DNA of 64,000 nucleotides, from assembly GCA_000310025.1 (NCBI GenBank), contig FN648414.1:1-64000 (forward strand). Reading direction: 5' to 3'. The notes under the pieces were generated by a model, which saw only the letters and a program-made list of their open reading frames with translations, was not told the DNA's origin and ran no database searches. Shown here one piece after another: positions 11,801 to 22,130 of this stretch (its first letter is position 1; every line of letters starts with the position of its first letter). Origin of the DNA: Ectocarpus siliculosus (Eukaryota > Sar > Phaeophyceae > Ectocarpales > Ectocarpaceae). A program made the translations under genes and the position numbers.

Positions 11801-14355
11801 GCAGCGCACGTCGACGTCGCAGCCGCCCCCCGTACCGAAGAGTTGGCGCCACCGCAACCGCCAGCAGAAGGCCTGGAGACAGTAGCGCCGCCGTTGTTGT
11901 TGCTGCTGGTGGTGGTTTTGGTGAGGGCGGCGTTACCGTCGCCAGCCTTCTTCTTTCTAGCCTGAGACAGCAGCAGCCGCTTAGCGTCGGCGTTGCCGAG
12001 GTCGGCAGAGTTTTTCAGGTCCCGCAAGGCCTGATTTTTCCATACGTAGACAAAACGGGGCGCCGACACCGGCCGAGACGGGGGACGACCCCCCGGCGAA
12101 GACCGGGAGAAGGGGGTGGGGGGGAGGTTGACAGGCGACCAGGAGCGACGATGCCTGAAATACCATTGGTCCACAACTGCTACGCATGACCCTGAGCCCC
12201 TCCTGTGCTCGTACAACCACACACACCATAGCTTCGCGCCGAGAAGGATAATCTCGCACACGTTGCAACTATCTAGATGGGTGGTCCACGGCGAAATCAC
12301 ATGTAACCACTAGATTTTACTGCAACTCGACCCCTCCCTTCTCCTTTGAGTCCTCACATCTTCGCGCGCCCCCAAGCCAATACGAGCGTGATAGCGCACG
12401 AGATGCGCCGCCGACGTTGCTGTGTTTTCGACGGAGTTCATCGACAACACCTGCGGCACGAAAGCAAAGGTACACGAATATTAGCATAGCTTACCAAGAG
12501 AAAAAAATGCCACGTATGTCCTACGCGCACTCTAGGGAATCGTTGCTCTGCTGCTCTATCAACCAATACGTAGTACCGATCGTCGTTGCAACGCAGGAAG
12601 GTATCTCCAGCCTCTAACGACCACACCAACCTGCGGACTGGTTGGAAGCAGCAGACTAACGCGGCATTGGGGCCGATTCTCTCTCTGAGAAAGTAAATAA
12701 GGGACGATCGTCAACCTGGAAAATAACTCATGAAAAGAAAACAAGAAGAGAGAACATGATGATGTTCTGGGATGATGTTCTGGAACCCTCCAAGGGGAGT
12801 GAAAGGTATCAACGACCCCGGCCACAACGCATGCACAAATTTCCACCTCCAGGGACTTCGTACCGTAGTATCGTATCTCGTGCGAACGGGTGCAATTGAA
12901 ACCTCCCCTTTTTGCAAACGCGCTTTCATATCCTGGACTTGCTGGCTAAACAGATCCGAGTGTCGCCACGACAGGGGCAAGTCCAGCGTTTTGTAGGTTT
13001 GTTTAACATGGGCGGGTGAGGGCATGAGATGGCCGTTGGTCCGAGCGGCGTTCACTTGGGAACCGACCTCGCTGGCGTCGGCTTCGGCGAGCTCCATCTT
13101 GTCCAGCTTCACGTACACGCGGCTGCGGTTGTTGAGCGACTTCACCAGGTCTGGTCCGGCCAACTCGCCGGGAATCTGTACCAAAACCGTGACGATATGA
13201 AAACAACCTGGGCATTATTTTCCCTGGTGCATGCCATGTAGAAGAGGCGTTTTATCCATCTGGCAAGGGATGCGTGTGTCACTGGAAGTCAAGTAGCGAT
13301 GGCTGGGCGGAGAATCGACTCGAAACTGTCAAGGCTTGCCGGGTGATGTTTGAGCGCAAATTGCTGTGGGAGATCGTCCGTAAAAACGCTAGTCTAAGCG
13401 TTATACTTCCGGCAAGAGGTTGCCTAGCATTACTACTGGACTGTGGACTGTAGGTCATGCGCACACCTAGTAGGTGCCCCTTCTTGCGGTTTGCAAGCGG
13501 GAAACAAGCAACAAATTGGTGCGCTACTGTATACGTATGTTGCCGCTTCAATCAACAAGCCAGGATCTTTCCGAGATGCGGCTTCTTCATGCGAACACCA
13601 AACCAGTCATGCGATTCAAGCACACACCAAACCAAGGACGGCACACAACACGTCGGAGAACATGCAGCCACCCCCCTCCCCTTCGTGTGTGGGCGCTCCA
13701 TTGGGATTTGTCGCATGACCTACTGCTGTAGGTTGCCTACCTGCTGTCCGCAGCTATGCCGTGGCACCTGTCGATGAAGAATTCGGAGGCCTGTATCCAA
13801 ACATCCAAACCGCCACAAACAAACCATCCACAGCAACCTGAGAGAGAATCCGTGGCACTCATCGCCAACCCCGTCAAGAACAGCAACCTGTAGACCACAA
13901 GGGCCTGTATCTATGGCTCACTGCTGCTGTTGATGGTGCTGTTGGGGATTACCTACAAGCGGGAGATTCAGCGTGCTTTGGTCGTGGTTCGAAGACAGCA
14001 CGCTGTCCCAGGCAGATTTATTTTTCACTACACAAGCAAAGAGAGCGGGTGCTGCAACAGCAAGCAGTACCGAAAACTCCGAACCGAATGCCAGCAAAGA
14101 CGGTTTTCGATCCGTCATCCAAGGGCGCGCACTCGCCTTCTGCAGGGTGTGGATTGCCTTGGAGTACTTGATCTCCGCTTCGGCGTAGGACTGGTGTTTG
14201 AACAGCGAGTTTCCTTCAGACCTGCTCTCCCCTGCTTGTTCAATCAACCGTTGCAGCACCTGCTCTCTCCTCTTTTCGCTGCTCCGCGAGGCAGAACCTT
14301 GCGAGGTTTCCGACGGGGAGGAGGCCCCCGTCGGGCCGTACTTCGGTGCCACCAT
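1..14355 (-). CDS. Ubiquitin-specific protease (C19), TPR-DUSP-MYND-USP, 3' end missing
   Basis: Predicted deubiquitinase that would cleave ubiquitin from proteins using a Cys-His-Asp site. Supported exons, read from high to low: 14355-14137, 13175-about 13060, 12030-11023, 10568-9701, 9079-8931, 8133-8043, 7518-6991, 6241-6125, 5329-5190, 4608-4564, 4251-4069, 3196-3059, 2760-2499, 1879-1776, 607-381. Phases agree across nearly all junctions. Two TPR-like helix pairs lie at the start ([40 protein letters not shown]). The DUSP domain shows [30 protein letters not shown] and [10 protein letters not shown]. The MYND finger has CAAC, CTSC, YCSPAC and HWRFHKKFC. The USP Cys box reads [20 protein letters not shown], followed by [18 protein letters not shown], the [20 protein letters not shown] box and a zinc-type CQQC. 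The His box must lie left of position 1. Overall order recalls USP4/USP15 with TPR and MYND added. ATG 14,355 is inferred. A TPR/DUSP gene fused by my model to a separate USP is the main alternative, but phase continuity argues against it. Confidence 0.82.
239..273. repeat. (CAC)n microsatellite
   Basis: Ten or so CAC/ACC units following CAACAACACC-type imperfect repeats from about 215, near the 3' end of the visible protease gene. Translated frames through it on either strand (His/Thr or Trp/Gly runs) are artefacts. Confidence 0.95.
1647..1757 (+). repeat. Dispersed repeat, copy A
   Basis: About 110 bp reading GAACCCGGCGTGCTCCGTCC, then GGGATGCGAGGTCAATGG, CTAACGACTACGGCATGC and ending TACACCCC. 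Related copies lie at 9,551-9,657 and, in part, 41,722-41,775. This copy sits in a protease intron, just downstream on the map of exon 607-381 and 20 bases below the exon border at 1,776. Confidence 0.7.
2885..3012. repeat. CAA/CAG/CAC trinucleotide tract
   Basis: Imperfect runs of CAG, CAA and CAC triplets fill most of the protease intron between exons 3196-3059 and 2760-2499. Open frames with poly-Cys or poly-Val across it come from the repeat. Confidence 0.9.
4477..4533. repeat. (GAGC)n/(GA)n microsatellite
   Basis: GAGCGAGCGAGC followed by about 20 GA units. It lies in the protease intron between exons 4608-4564 and 4251-4069. The purine strand is the plus strand. Confidence 0.95.
5438..5480. 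repeat. (CT)n microsatellite
   Basis: About 20 CT units in the intron just above protease exon 5329-5190; read on the gene strand it is (GA)n. It is the only long dinucleotide tract in this gene with pyrimidines on the plus strand. Confidence 0.93.
6125..7518 (-). other. MYND zinc finger, two exons, before the USP core
   Basis: Exon 7518-6991 carries an acidic, Ala/Asn-rich linker with a (GCT)n-coded alanine run near 7,310-7,340. It ends with the first two Cys pairs of a MYND finger (C-A-A-C and C-T-S-C) and a GTGAGG donor. Exon 6241-6125 completes it with Y-C-S-P-A-C and H-W-R-F-H-K-K-F-C. This is the full C4-C2HC pattern of MYND, which usually binds proline-rich peptide motifs. The 3' side of exon 6241-6125 splices in phase to the Cys-box exon starting at 5,329, so the finger directly precedes the catalytic core. 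An open frame inside the intron (about 5,940-6,111, minus) was left out because this direct junction is in phase. Confidence 0.85.
6735..6870. repeat. GA-rich purine tract
   Basis: Some 135 bp of almost pure purine on the plus strand with GAGA units and a G9 run. It is in the protease intron between exons 7518-6991 and 6241-6125, where on the gene strand it is a long pyrimidine tract. Confidence 0.9.
7620..7735 (-). other. Possible ubiquitin-like segment exon of the protease
   Basis: A short minus-strand frame reads [13 protein letters not shown], similar in shape to the 'DAGLYKGQVLVIE' end of the ubiquitin-like domain that follows DUSP in USP4/USP15. It sits where that domain is expected, between exons 8133-8043 and 7518-6991, both in phase 0. 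A 5' border after the AG near 7,735 would be in phase; the 3' donor is weak. I list it as a tentative exon only. Confidence 0.35.
8781..8827. repeat. (GACA)n tetranucleotide repeat
   Basis: Eleven GACA units in the protease intron between exons 9079-8931 and 8133-8043. A second, shorter (GACA)n array occurs at 31,577-31,606. Confidence 0.95.
9551..9657 (+). repeat. Dispersed repeat, copy B
   Basis: Same order as copy A: AAAACCCGGCATATCGCTCC, GGGATGCGAGGTCAATCG, AAACGGCTACGGCATGC, then TACACCCC. Identity to copy A is about 75-80 percent by eye. It lies in the intron between protease exons 10568-9701 and 9079-8931, some 45 bases below the 9,701 border. Confidence 0.7.
10744..10767. other. Assembly gap (24 N) in low-quality G/A-rich sequence
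   Basis: A run of N lies within the protease intron between exons 12030-11023 and 10568-9701. Both sides, about 10,630-10,800, are long runs of G and A broken only by a few other bases, which looks like the poor end of sequencing reads through a (GA)n/(G)n tract. Length and content here should not be trusted. The neighbouring exons are unaffected. Confidence 0.9.
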
Positions 14356-16990
14356 CTTTCCTCTCTCTCGCTCTCTGCTGCGCTGTGCGGCAGGACCAGG
14401 CACATTGAAACTTGCAAGGGGGGACTGCAGACACGATCAATGTCGTTGGTGTGAGCATGATTTCGCGGACCCCCTCCGCCGCGAGTCCACGAAGTGGCAT
14501 GTGCATGTGTGTCGGCATGCAGGATGTCGTAGCATCGATTCGACTGGCAGCGTGTGATTATATCTGCTGGAGGGGGGAAGGCGACCCCAAGGAGAACACA
14601 CAATCGCTCACAACATGTAGGTGAAATTTTCCACACCTGCGCGGGTACACAGCAGTATTATGCATGCTCCTGTTCGCCGACAACAAAGTTGGTGCATCCG
14701 CGATCTTCGACGATCTTTTCTGTCACCTGCCCAGGTCCCTCGGTCCTGTACCCTCGGTCCTGTACAGACCAGTCCTGAGTGAAAGCATTGCGGATGTCTA
14801 GACGAGATATCTTTTTCACGTGCTCTTTAGATAACTGTGCTTTATGCAGGGCCCACTTTCGTAGTGAATTTGCGACCGGCCTTGAGAGGCCAGATGATCG
14901 ATTGAAGAAGATAGGGCAGTGATGGAGGTCAAACCTTGAATATCTTCGAAGGAAAGGCCAGATGGATGGTTGATGTCTTCACATTACGAGCTCGACTCAC
15001 ACAGAACCTTCTTTATTCGTGCTGGTTTGACTACAATAACGCCGGCGCCTTCCGTGGGCGCAGGCTTCTCCTTAAAGAGGCACCTACATACATACAGTGC
15101 AGTGGAGTGACGAGAGGAAATGAAAGGGCTCAGACAAATCAACACGAACTCGATGAAAAAAACAAAGACGAGAGTCCCTACTGCACGTCTACACAGTCAG
15201 ACCTCGCAGGTGACATGTTCGAACAAAAGTTCAACACTTTGACAGTTGCGTCTTTCAATTGTCGTGAGAGTTTCCCCCCGTTCCATACGGAGGCATGAAC
15301 GCGTTCGAGAAACATGGGCTCGTCGGGGTGTCGTTGTTGATTCACTGAGAAAGGGGGGGAGGTCGTCATGGCGATGCGCCTTCCTTCGGTTTTCATGGCA
15401 TACGTGTACCCCAGGCTGCCCGGCTAGCTACATTATCTACAAGTTTCCTCTCGTGGTGTTGCCAATCTCAGATATATCGAATCTCCGGTGGGTGATGCCA
15501 CCGGCCGTTGCTTCATCTTCTCGATGACGGAGGTTCGATATGGGAGAGTTAGACAGTTCCGAAGAATCCCAAACACCGTCGCTGCCTAAGTAATGTCTAT
15601 TCATGAATCGACGACGAGACCCACAGCAGTGTAGACTACTGTAGTACTATTCCATAATCAACCGTGTCTACCCTTCACTTCACAGTCTCTCTATGTATGG
15701 TCTTTGTGTAAAAGAAGTGCAAAAAAAGAGTTGCTAGAATTCGCAAAGAAATTGCAACGAGAGACCTGCAACCACAGATTCGCCTCGTCTACTTTCAGGC
15801 GATCGCCTCCCCGTTCGAATTATGTCCCGTCATTCGTTGCGCACCAGTAAGACTTTCCTATTCGCGCGTGTGCTTCAACATCTGTAACCAACAAGACATC
15901 CAACGTTCCTAATGCGTTATTACTGTGCCTACTTGCCGCGCAGGTTCGACGGTCGCCCTCATGCAGCGTTCGGCGAAGGGGATGTCGGAGTGCCACAACG
16001 CTCGTGTCCCTCCACCCCAAAGCAAGGGACCGATCGTCTTGTGGACAAGGGGCGCGAGTGGTTTGGACCGTGCACCAGAGGCATCAGGCTCGTGATTTCG
16101 CAGGTATGCTCGTACTTTCGTGTTTTAGTCTCGTTAGACTGCTATTGCTGTCCAAACAGAAACCAAATACAAGCAGTTCAAACCTCTGTCCGATACCTCC
16201 TGTTCTTCCGTGCCCTCACGGCAACGAAAAGGAGTATCATGGTCACCGGCCAGAACAACAACGAAAAGGACAACAGAACGGACCCAGGATTTACATGCTA
16301 TGCATCTACTGCTATGAGCTCTATCTAGAGAAATTCTCCATCAGGACGCGAGAAAGAACAGCTTCCTTGTAAAGAAATGAAGCCGTATGGCATGGAGCCG
16401 GGTGGCTCAAGAGCCTTCCCCTTTACAAGAGGAAAGGTCTGTAGAGCCCATCGCGCCATTCGAAACTGAGCGATAAGGTGACGCCAGCTGCTAGTGAGAG
16501 GAACAAGACTGATGTAAAACCACAGCATTATGTCGATTCGACCTGTGCAGCACCTTGTCGCGCCGCCAGAAATACACTTCCCACTCGAGTGCCAGTTGTC
16601 CGGTGCTTTCGGAGGGCCTGTCATCACATGCATGTATGGTATACCGTCCAACGTTGCCGCTGTGCACACGCCCTTTCCCACTCGAGCCCAGGTGATCCAC
16701 TGGCGAAACCTTGATGCGTGTACGCGCGTACCAATACTTACGCAGTGTGTGTGTGCGAAATCCCTACGCGCGTCCGACGTACGTTTATTGCAGACAATAG
16801 AACAAATACATCTGAATACACGACCTACCTGTAGATATATACAGTGTATTCGGCAACATGGAAACATGGCTGTAGGTTGTTTTTAACACGGCAATAAGTA
16901 GCTGAGTACACGAAGTCGCAATGGCGACGAACAATTCCACGCGTACAATGAGAACATGTTGCGGCTGATTCGCGAAACGAACAGGATGAC
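14356..16990. promoter_or_regulatory. Head-to-head intergenic region, one candidate exon
   Basis: This 2.6-kb stretch separates the divergent starts of the protease gene (minus) and the EF-hand protein (plus), so it should hold both promoters. No clear TATA box or repeated operator was found. One exon-like block, plus strand 15,943-16,102, is bounded by a CAG acceptor and a CAG/GTATGC donor and is open in two frames. It could be a 5' exon of the plus-strand gene, but no phase or homology supports it. The rest shows no coding signal I can defend. Confidence 0.4.
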
Positions 16991-19900
16991 ATGGAGTCGG
17001 TTTCTTCTTTGTTCGGGCAAATTACGGCTCTTAGACGGGGTGGCCTGTCTCCGAAAGATGACGAGAACAAATTGGACGCACACGTGCGAGTGGTCATGCG
17101 CATCATGAAGGAGCGGTTGGCCTCGCTGACGGAGGGCCCCCTGCAAGTGAGGCCCACTGAACTACATTGCGTACAAGCGACGTATTTGCGGATACCTGAT
17201 GAGTGTCGTTGGGATTGTCGGGTTAGGCGGACATTCACCGTCCGCTGCAGGAGGGTTGCGATTGATGTTGGGGCGGGAAAAAACACGGCACTCGGAATAA
17301 GAGCTACGATGTTCAAAAGGGCTATGTCATGGATGGTGTAACGACTACGGTCAGTATCAAGGATACCTCGCCTGCCTCCTCCGCCCCCAACGCTCCCTGG
17401 TGCCTCCCTCTTCGTTTCGCCTCCGTAGGATGCTGAGGTTGTGATGGCGAAGCATGGCCTCTACAGCATCTGCTTTCAGGAGCTAATTTCGATCACTTGC
17501 GCGACGAATCCTGACCTCAGGTGCGCCACGGATTGGCTTAGCTGTCCGGGGCCCTGTAGACTACACCTGTACACCAGTTTCACATCTGCTAGTAGTTCTC
17601 TGCTACTTGCCTGCACTTCGTCCATCCCAAAAAAACAGGTGTATCATAGCTACCGTTTTGCAAAGATTCTTGCTTTGCTGATGATGCCCTCAGCGCTACG
17701 TATACGCGAAACAAACGAAGGACCCCTACAATTCAATCATGTGAAGGGAGATATAGACAACTCAACAAACAACAACCAACATAGAAAACACACGGTTCCT
17801 AACTCCTTCCCCCGTGAAAGCAAGAGCAAACTTCTTCTGCCGCGTGCACATGCTAGATATTTCCTGCCAGTCCCCCAAAACAAGTTTTCGGTCAGGTCAC
17901 GTGCCCCCTGCAGAAACGTTCGCTGAGTGTGCAAATCACGCACGTTCATTGTTCTCCATGCCAACCCCGTGATGGACGGCTACGCGCGCCCTCCTGTTCA
18001 CCTCAGCTGTGCCTTAGAGAGCCTCCGCGACGCGCACGACGGCCTTCTGCAAGACGTGCCGGGGATAGTCCAACGGACGCTAGACGAGAACCAACAGGTT
18101 GGTCCGGAGGCCGTCCAAACCACACCCTTTTTACTCACTTGTGCATATGTCCGAGCTATCCGACGAGCACGGTTGCAGGGTTGCGGTATGCCTTGAACAG
18201 TCAACCGCTATCCCATCTCACAAGGAACAGCGAACGAAGGTCCAAGCTGATACTGCGGTTGCGGCGTTCCACCAGAGCGATTGCATCGGGCAGATATTGG
18301 CAACGGGTGTCATGAAGTTTTGGCGTACTGGAATCGTTGCAAATCCCAGGCTTGATTGAGCTCCTGTTTGATTATTTTTTCAGACACGACCGAGGGTATG
18401 AACGTAGCGTACCCGGAGCGAGTTTCGAGTTTCGCGTCCTCGGGGTGTACCACCAAACAATTACCGCAGGGTGTTTCTTCTACCTGCGTTACACGTTCGC
18501 TGCAGGAGATATCCTCTTTACGGGACAGCAAGGAAAGTGAGGCCAGAGAAGCCGGAGAACTCGTTCAGGTAAGCAGCTTGCAGCGTGCAGCATCGGTGGG
18601 CTCACAAGGTTCTAAAACAATCAGCGCGTCTTCAAAGTTTTGTTTCTTTGACGCGTTTTTCTGTAATCTGTTTCAAGATTTGTTTTTCTGCTGCCAGCAA
18701 GCACAAATACAGTGTAGCGGTTGAACGGTATTTATCACAAGCTCTGGCTTCCACCTGAGGTGAGAGTATTGGCAGCGAGAGCCCCTCGTCACCCTACTTA
18801 CCCGCACCCTGTTCCTGCGTCGAACTAACCGTTTCCGGTCCGCGTGTCTCGCAGGCGGCTCAAGCACTAGAGAGAGAGACCGTGGCACATCACCAGGAAC
18901 TGCGACAGTTGCACCGGCGACTGAACGAGCTCGAGGTGATTTGAGGAGAAATTGCCAAGCACAGTAAGCAGCAGAAATTTGAACGTATGAGGTCCGACAT
19001 ACGAGCATTTACTAAATCAGAGTCTGGCCGCTTGAAGCCCCATATCAGGTGTATTTTGTTTTTTTTCGGGGCAAGAACGTTTAGCTGATTGTGCGGTGGG
19101 CCAATCTACTGACAGCTTCTCCGACGAACGCGCTCAGAAGCAAGCAACATTTCGACCATGACGCCCGCCGTAAACAGGACGAGAACGCCGCTTTGAAGAC
19201 CACGCACTACGCTGGGCACTCCTCACTCCAATCAAGGCCTCGGACACCTCTCCACAAACCGATACCGGACGGGTTCACCTGTTCTACCACTTCAAGCGCG
19301 AGGGAAAAACATCACGCCCTTCCATCTGCATCGATTACTCGATACCACGGAGGAGAAGGGGAGGGGGGGGGTATAACACCCGAGGAGGGAATTACGCCCG
19401 AGCCGTCCTTAGAACATGTTCGAACAGTCTGGTTTCGCTGGGACCAAGGAGGGGATGGTGAGACTGCGGACGGAAAGGCAGCGCCAACACCGGCAGTGGC
19501 GATGGCGATCAACGGCACGCGGGAGCTCTCTCTCAAACAGCTTCACGTGAGACAGCTTCATTAGCGTTTCACACACCGGAGGTTTAGTGCGTGATTGCTT
19601 TCGGCCCCAAAACTGAGTACAGTACGAGGCTGCGCCACATAACTAGCCTAATCGATTCATCTCGCCTCGTTGCTGGCGACCTTCTCTAACGCCCAGGCTT
19701 GCCTTCTTGTTCTCCGACAACCGCGACACGACGGTCTAGCATATTGTTTGGTCTTTTGGATGGCATCTCATATACCCACCCCCCCATTGGTGCGTGCAGG
19801 ACTTCATCGCTTCAGTGTACGCCTCTAAGGAGAAGTACGACCTTCGTTGCACCACCCAACGTTTGCCGAGCCAAACCTTGGCCAGACACCTTGACGACTT

Positions 19901-22036
19901 CCTGGTGCACAGGTGCTTCTAGGGTTGTGTCAGGTGTAGCCAAACCACTATCTTTGTATTCCGCCTGTTCACGGTAGTTGAAGGTGACCTCAAAACCAAG
20001 CGCTTCCCTATCGACAAATGTCACGGTAGCATGAACGGATGCTAAATACTGAGATTCATTCCGTTTCACGATGGTTTGAGGAGGGCTAGGGTATACCCCA
20101 GGGTGTACCTGAATCATTGGCGGAGCCCCTCTAGAGCTCCGCCTCAACACGTGTTTTGGGTGATCGCTCACTGTTAACACGGCCAATCTCGGAAGAGGAA
20201 CTTTGACCCACCCGCTAAGAAGCAACCAGTCTGTGAGTCAAAGCATGAGAGGTGGATCTGGATAGATCTTGCCTAGACCCCCCTTGCTAATCCCACTTGA
20301 TTTGACCCACAGGGCTAGACCCACCGGGATTGTATCCCTTTTGCTAGCGCCCCCAACTTGAATCCAATGGTAAGATACCATGAAACTGACCATGAAATGG
20401 ATGAAACTAATTGAACCCTAGCCAGTGCTTGTTACGCTAACACATGAGTGAGCTACCCTAAGCGATAGCGTTATAACCACTGTGACACAAACGTACAAGC
20501 GCATAGAGCGCTATAACCATGTAGGGCTTTTCGCTAACTATTCGGCAAACAGCGGCGTATTCTGATGCCAATTCTGATGCCAAGTGTCTTGGGTGGGAGT
20601 TTTTTCCCGAGGGGTTTCCCTGGGGTTTGGTAAGGGAAAATCGTGTGACAATACGTCGTTGGCTGCATTGATGTTGCTTGTTTTGGACAGAGGGAAAATT
20701 TCAAAGTGCTGACTCTTGCCATGATGTTGTTTGTTCGTCGCAGATATGGGTTGACTTCGATGGCGAGATCTCAAGCGGCAGCGTTGCGACTAGGAGTCCA
20801 GAGATATAGAAACGCTGACAACGCGGTGAAGGTGTTCGAGATGACTCTCCGAAACGAGGTGCGCTGATAAACTTAGGGAATCGCCTATCAAGGAGTGTAC
20901 GCCCCCAGTGGCCTCGTTATCGAAACAACGACCTCTGTGTTTATCGTATTGCTCCTCCGTGCTACATTATAAGGTTGATGAGGGCTTCCGGGTCGAGCAG
21001 CGGAAGCTCGAAAGGACCGTCTTGGACCTCATTCGCGTCAGGATTCGAGAGAGGACAGAACGCCACGACAAAATCCCCAATTATCATGACCGTTACAGCT
21101 ACCGCCGCTTGGGCGGTACTAGCATCAGCAAGGTCGCGGCAGGAAACAGCGGCAGCGGCCCTAGCAGTAGTGGAGACCATCGGCAAGGAGGTGGGGGTGC
21201 TCATTGGTACTCCGGCGCTGGGGCTTCGTCCAACGCCACCACGGAGTCTCTTCTCCGCAGTCAGACTCGTCCGGGTGCGCTACTCGCTGCGGCAGACTGG
21301 CAGGCGGTGGTCCAGCACGTGCACAAGGGAGCAGATGTGCAAACGGTTTTATTTCTGATCAAGGAGGCCATTTCGACGCGGGGCAGTCGCAGGGATCGAG
21401 TCGACGGCAAGCCGAAGTCGGGCAAAGGGGGAAGCGCAGCGGGAATGGGACAGCAGTCGGTGCCGTTCGGTGTTTTTCTGGAGGTTCTTCTCGGATACCA
21501 GCTGCATGGGTATCTACGACGTTTGAATATCTTCAGGGAAGAGTTTCGAGAGGTATGTACAACGGAGTTCCGAACGACGACAGAGAAGTTCCATGCTCGG
21601 CGCTGTACCGCGTAGCCCCCCACATATTTGTGCAGTTTAGTCGTATTTCCGGTGGTTGCGTCTTTGTGGTGCCACCTCCCCACCCACCCTGCCCCGCAAC
21701 CTCTTGCACCTCCGTCTCGATCTACAGGCCGACGTCAATGCTGATGGTGTCCTTAACCCCGTCCAGTTTCTGGCCCTCGCTAAGCGCATGCTGCGGCGGA
21801 CACAGAGAACGACGACACCCTCACGACAGGACACAGCGCAGAGACACTCCACGAATGGTTCTCCAACGACACCGGGAACTAATGGTCGACACCGCCAAGC
21901 TGGGCCGGCGACAAAGGCGAACCTGAGCTGTGTAGAGAAGATAGCAGCAACCCACCTGCGGGCCGCCGATCCCCACGGCTTTGGAGTAATCACTTTTTCT
22001 CAGTGTGTTTTGCATCTGGCAAGTAGCGTTGCATAA
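16991..22036 (+). CDS. Coiled-coil protein with C-terminal EF-hands, candidate flagellar protein
   Basis: Eleven exons give an in-phase protein of about 732 residues: 16991-17146, 17429-17520, 18007-18097, 18231-18306, 18384-18568, 18855-18935, about 19145-19546, 19800-19912, 20744-20858, 20974-21552, 21728-22036 (TAA). An early exon reads HGLYSICFQELI, which faintly recalls the p28 axonemal dynein light-chain motif. Middle exons are heptad-like and charged (LQEISSLRDSKESEAREAGE; HHQELRQLHRRLNELE). A block reading YGLTSMARSQ and VKVFEMTLRNEVDEGFRVEQ resembles a motif I recall from protist cytoskeletal proteins. The last exon has an EF-hand loop (DVNADGVLNPVQ, Gln in place of the usual Glu at position 12) and a degenerate second loop (DPHGFGVITFSQ). 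A flagellar or cytoskeletal role is inference. The exon at 18231-18306 and the start of 19145-19546 are the least certain. An upstream start exon cannot be excluded. Confidence 0.62.
19913..20743 (+). other. 831-bp intron with decayed minus-strand reading frame
   Basis: This is the largest intron in the second half of the EF-hand gene. On the minus strand, 20,225 to about 19,900 stays open in one frame but does not resemble a family I know, and it runs into the plus-strand exon. It may be a remnant of an inserted element. No terminal repeats were found. Confidence 0.35.
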
Positions 22037-22130
22037 ATATGTACCCATGTCCATGCGGATTGGATAATCACGTTTTCTCACTATACCTTGCATCTGGCAA
22101 GCAATGCTGGTCAAATTCATACTCATGCCT
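21974..22130 (+). repeat. Imperfect tandem duplication of the EF-hand gene's last codons
   Basis: The segment beginning CGGCTTTGGAGTAATCAC at 21,974 and running through GCATCTGGCAAG to the stop codon region is followed by a second, diverged copy from about 22,055 (CGGATTGGATAATCACG, then GCATCTGGCAAGC). Both copies also share a following ACCCATG/ACTCATGCC stretch. The second copy lies after the TAA at 22,034-22,036, so it is not translated in the present gene. Confidence 0.6.

Noticed and set aside
11378-11965. 195-codon plus frame, Ala/Pro-rich
   Set aside because: Antisense shadow of protease exon 12030-11023.
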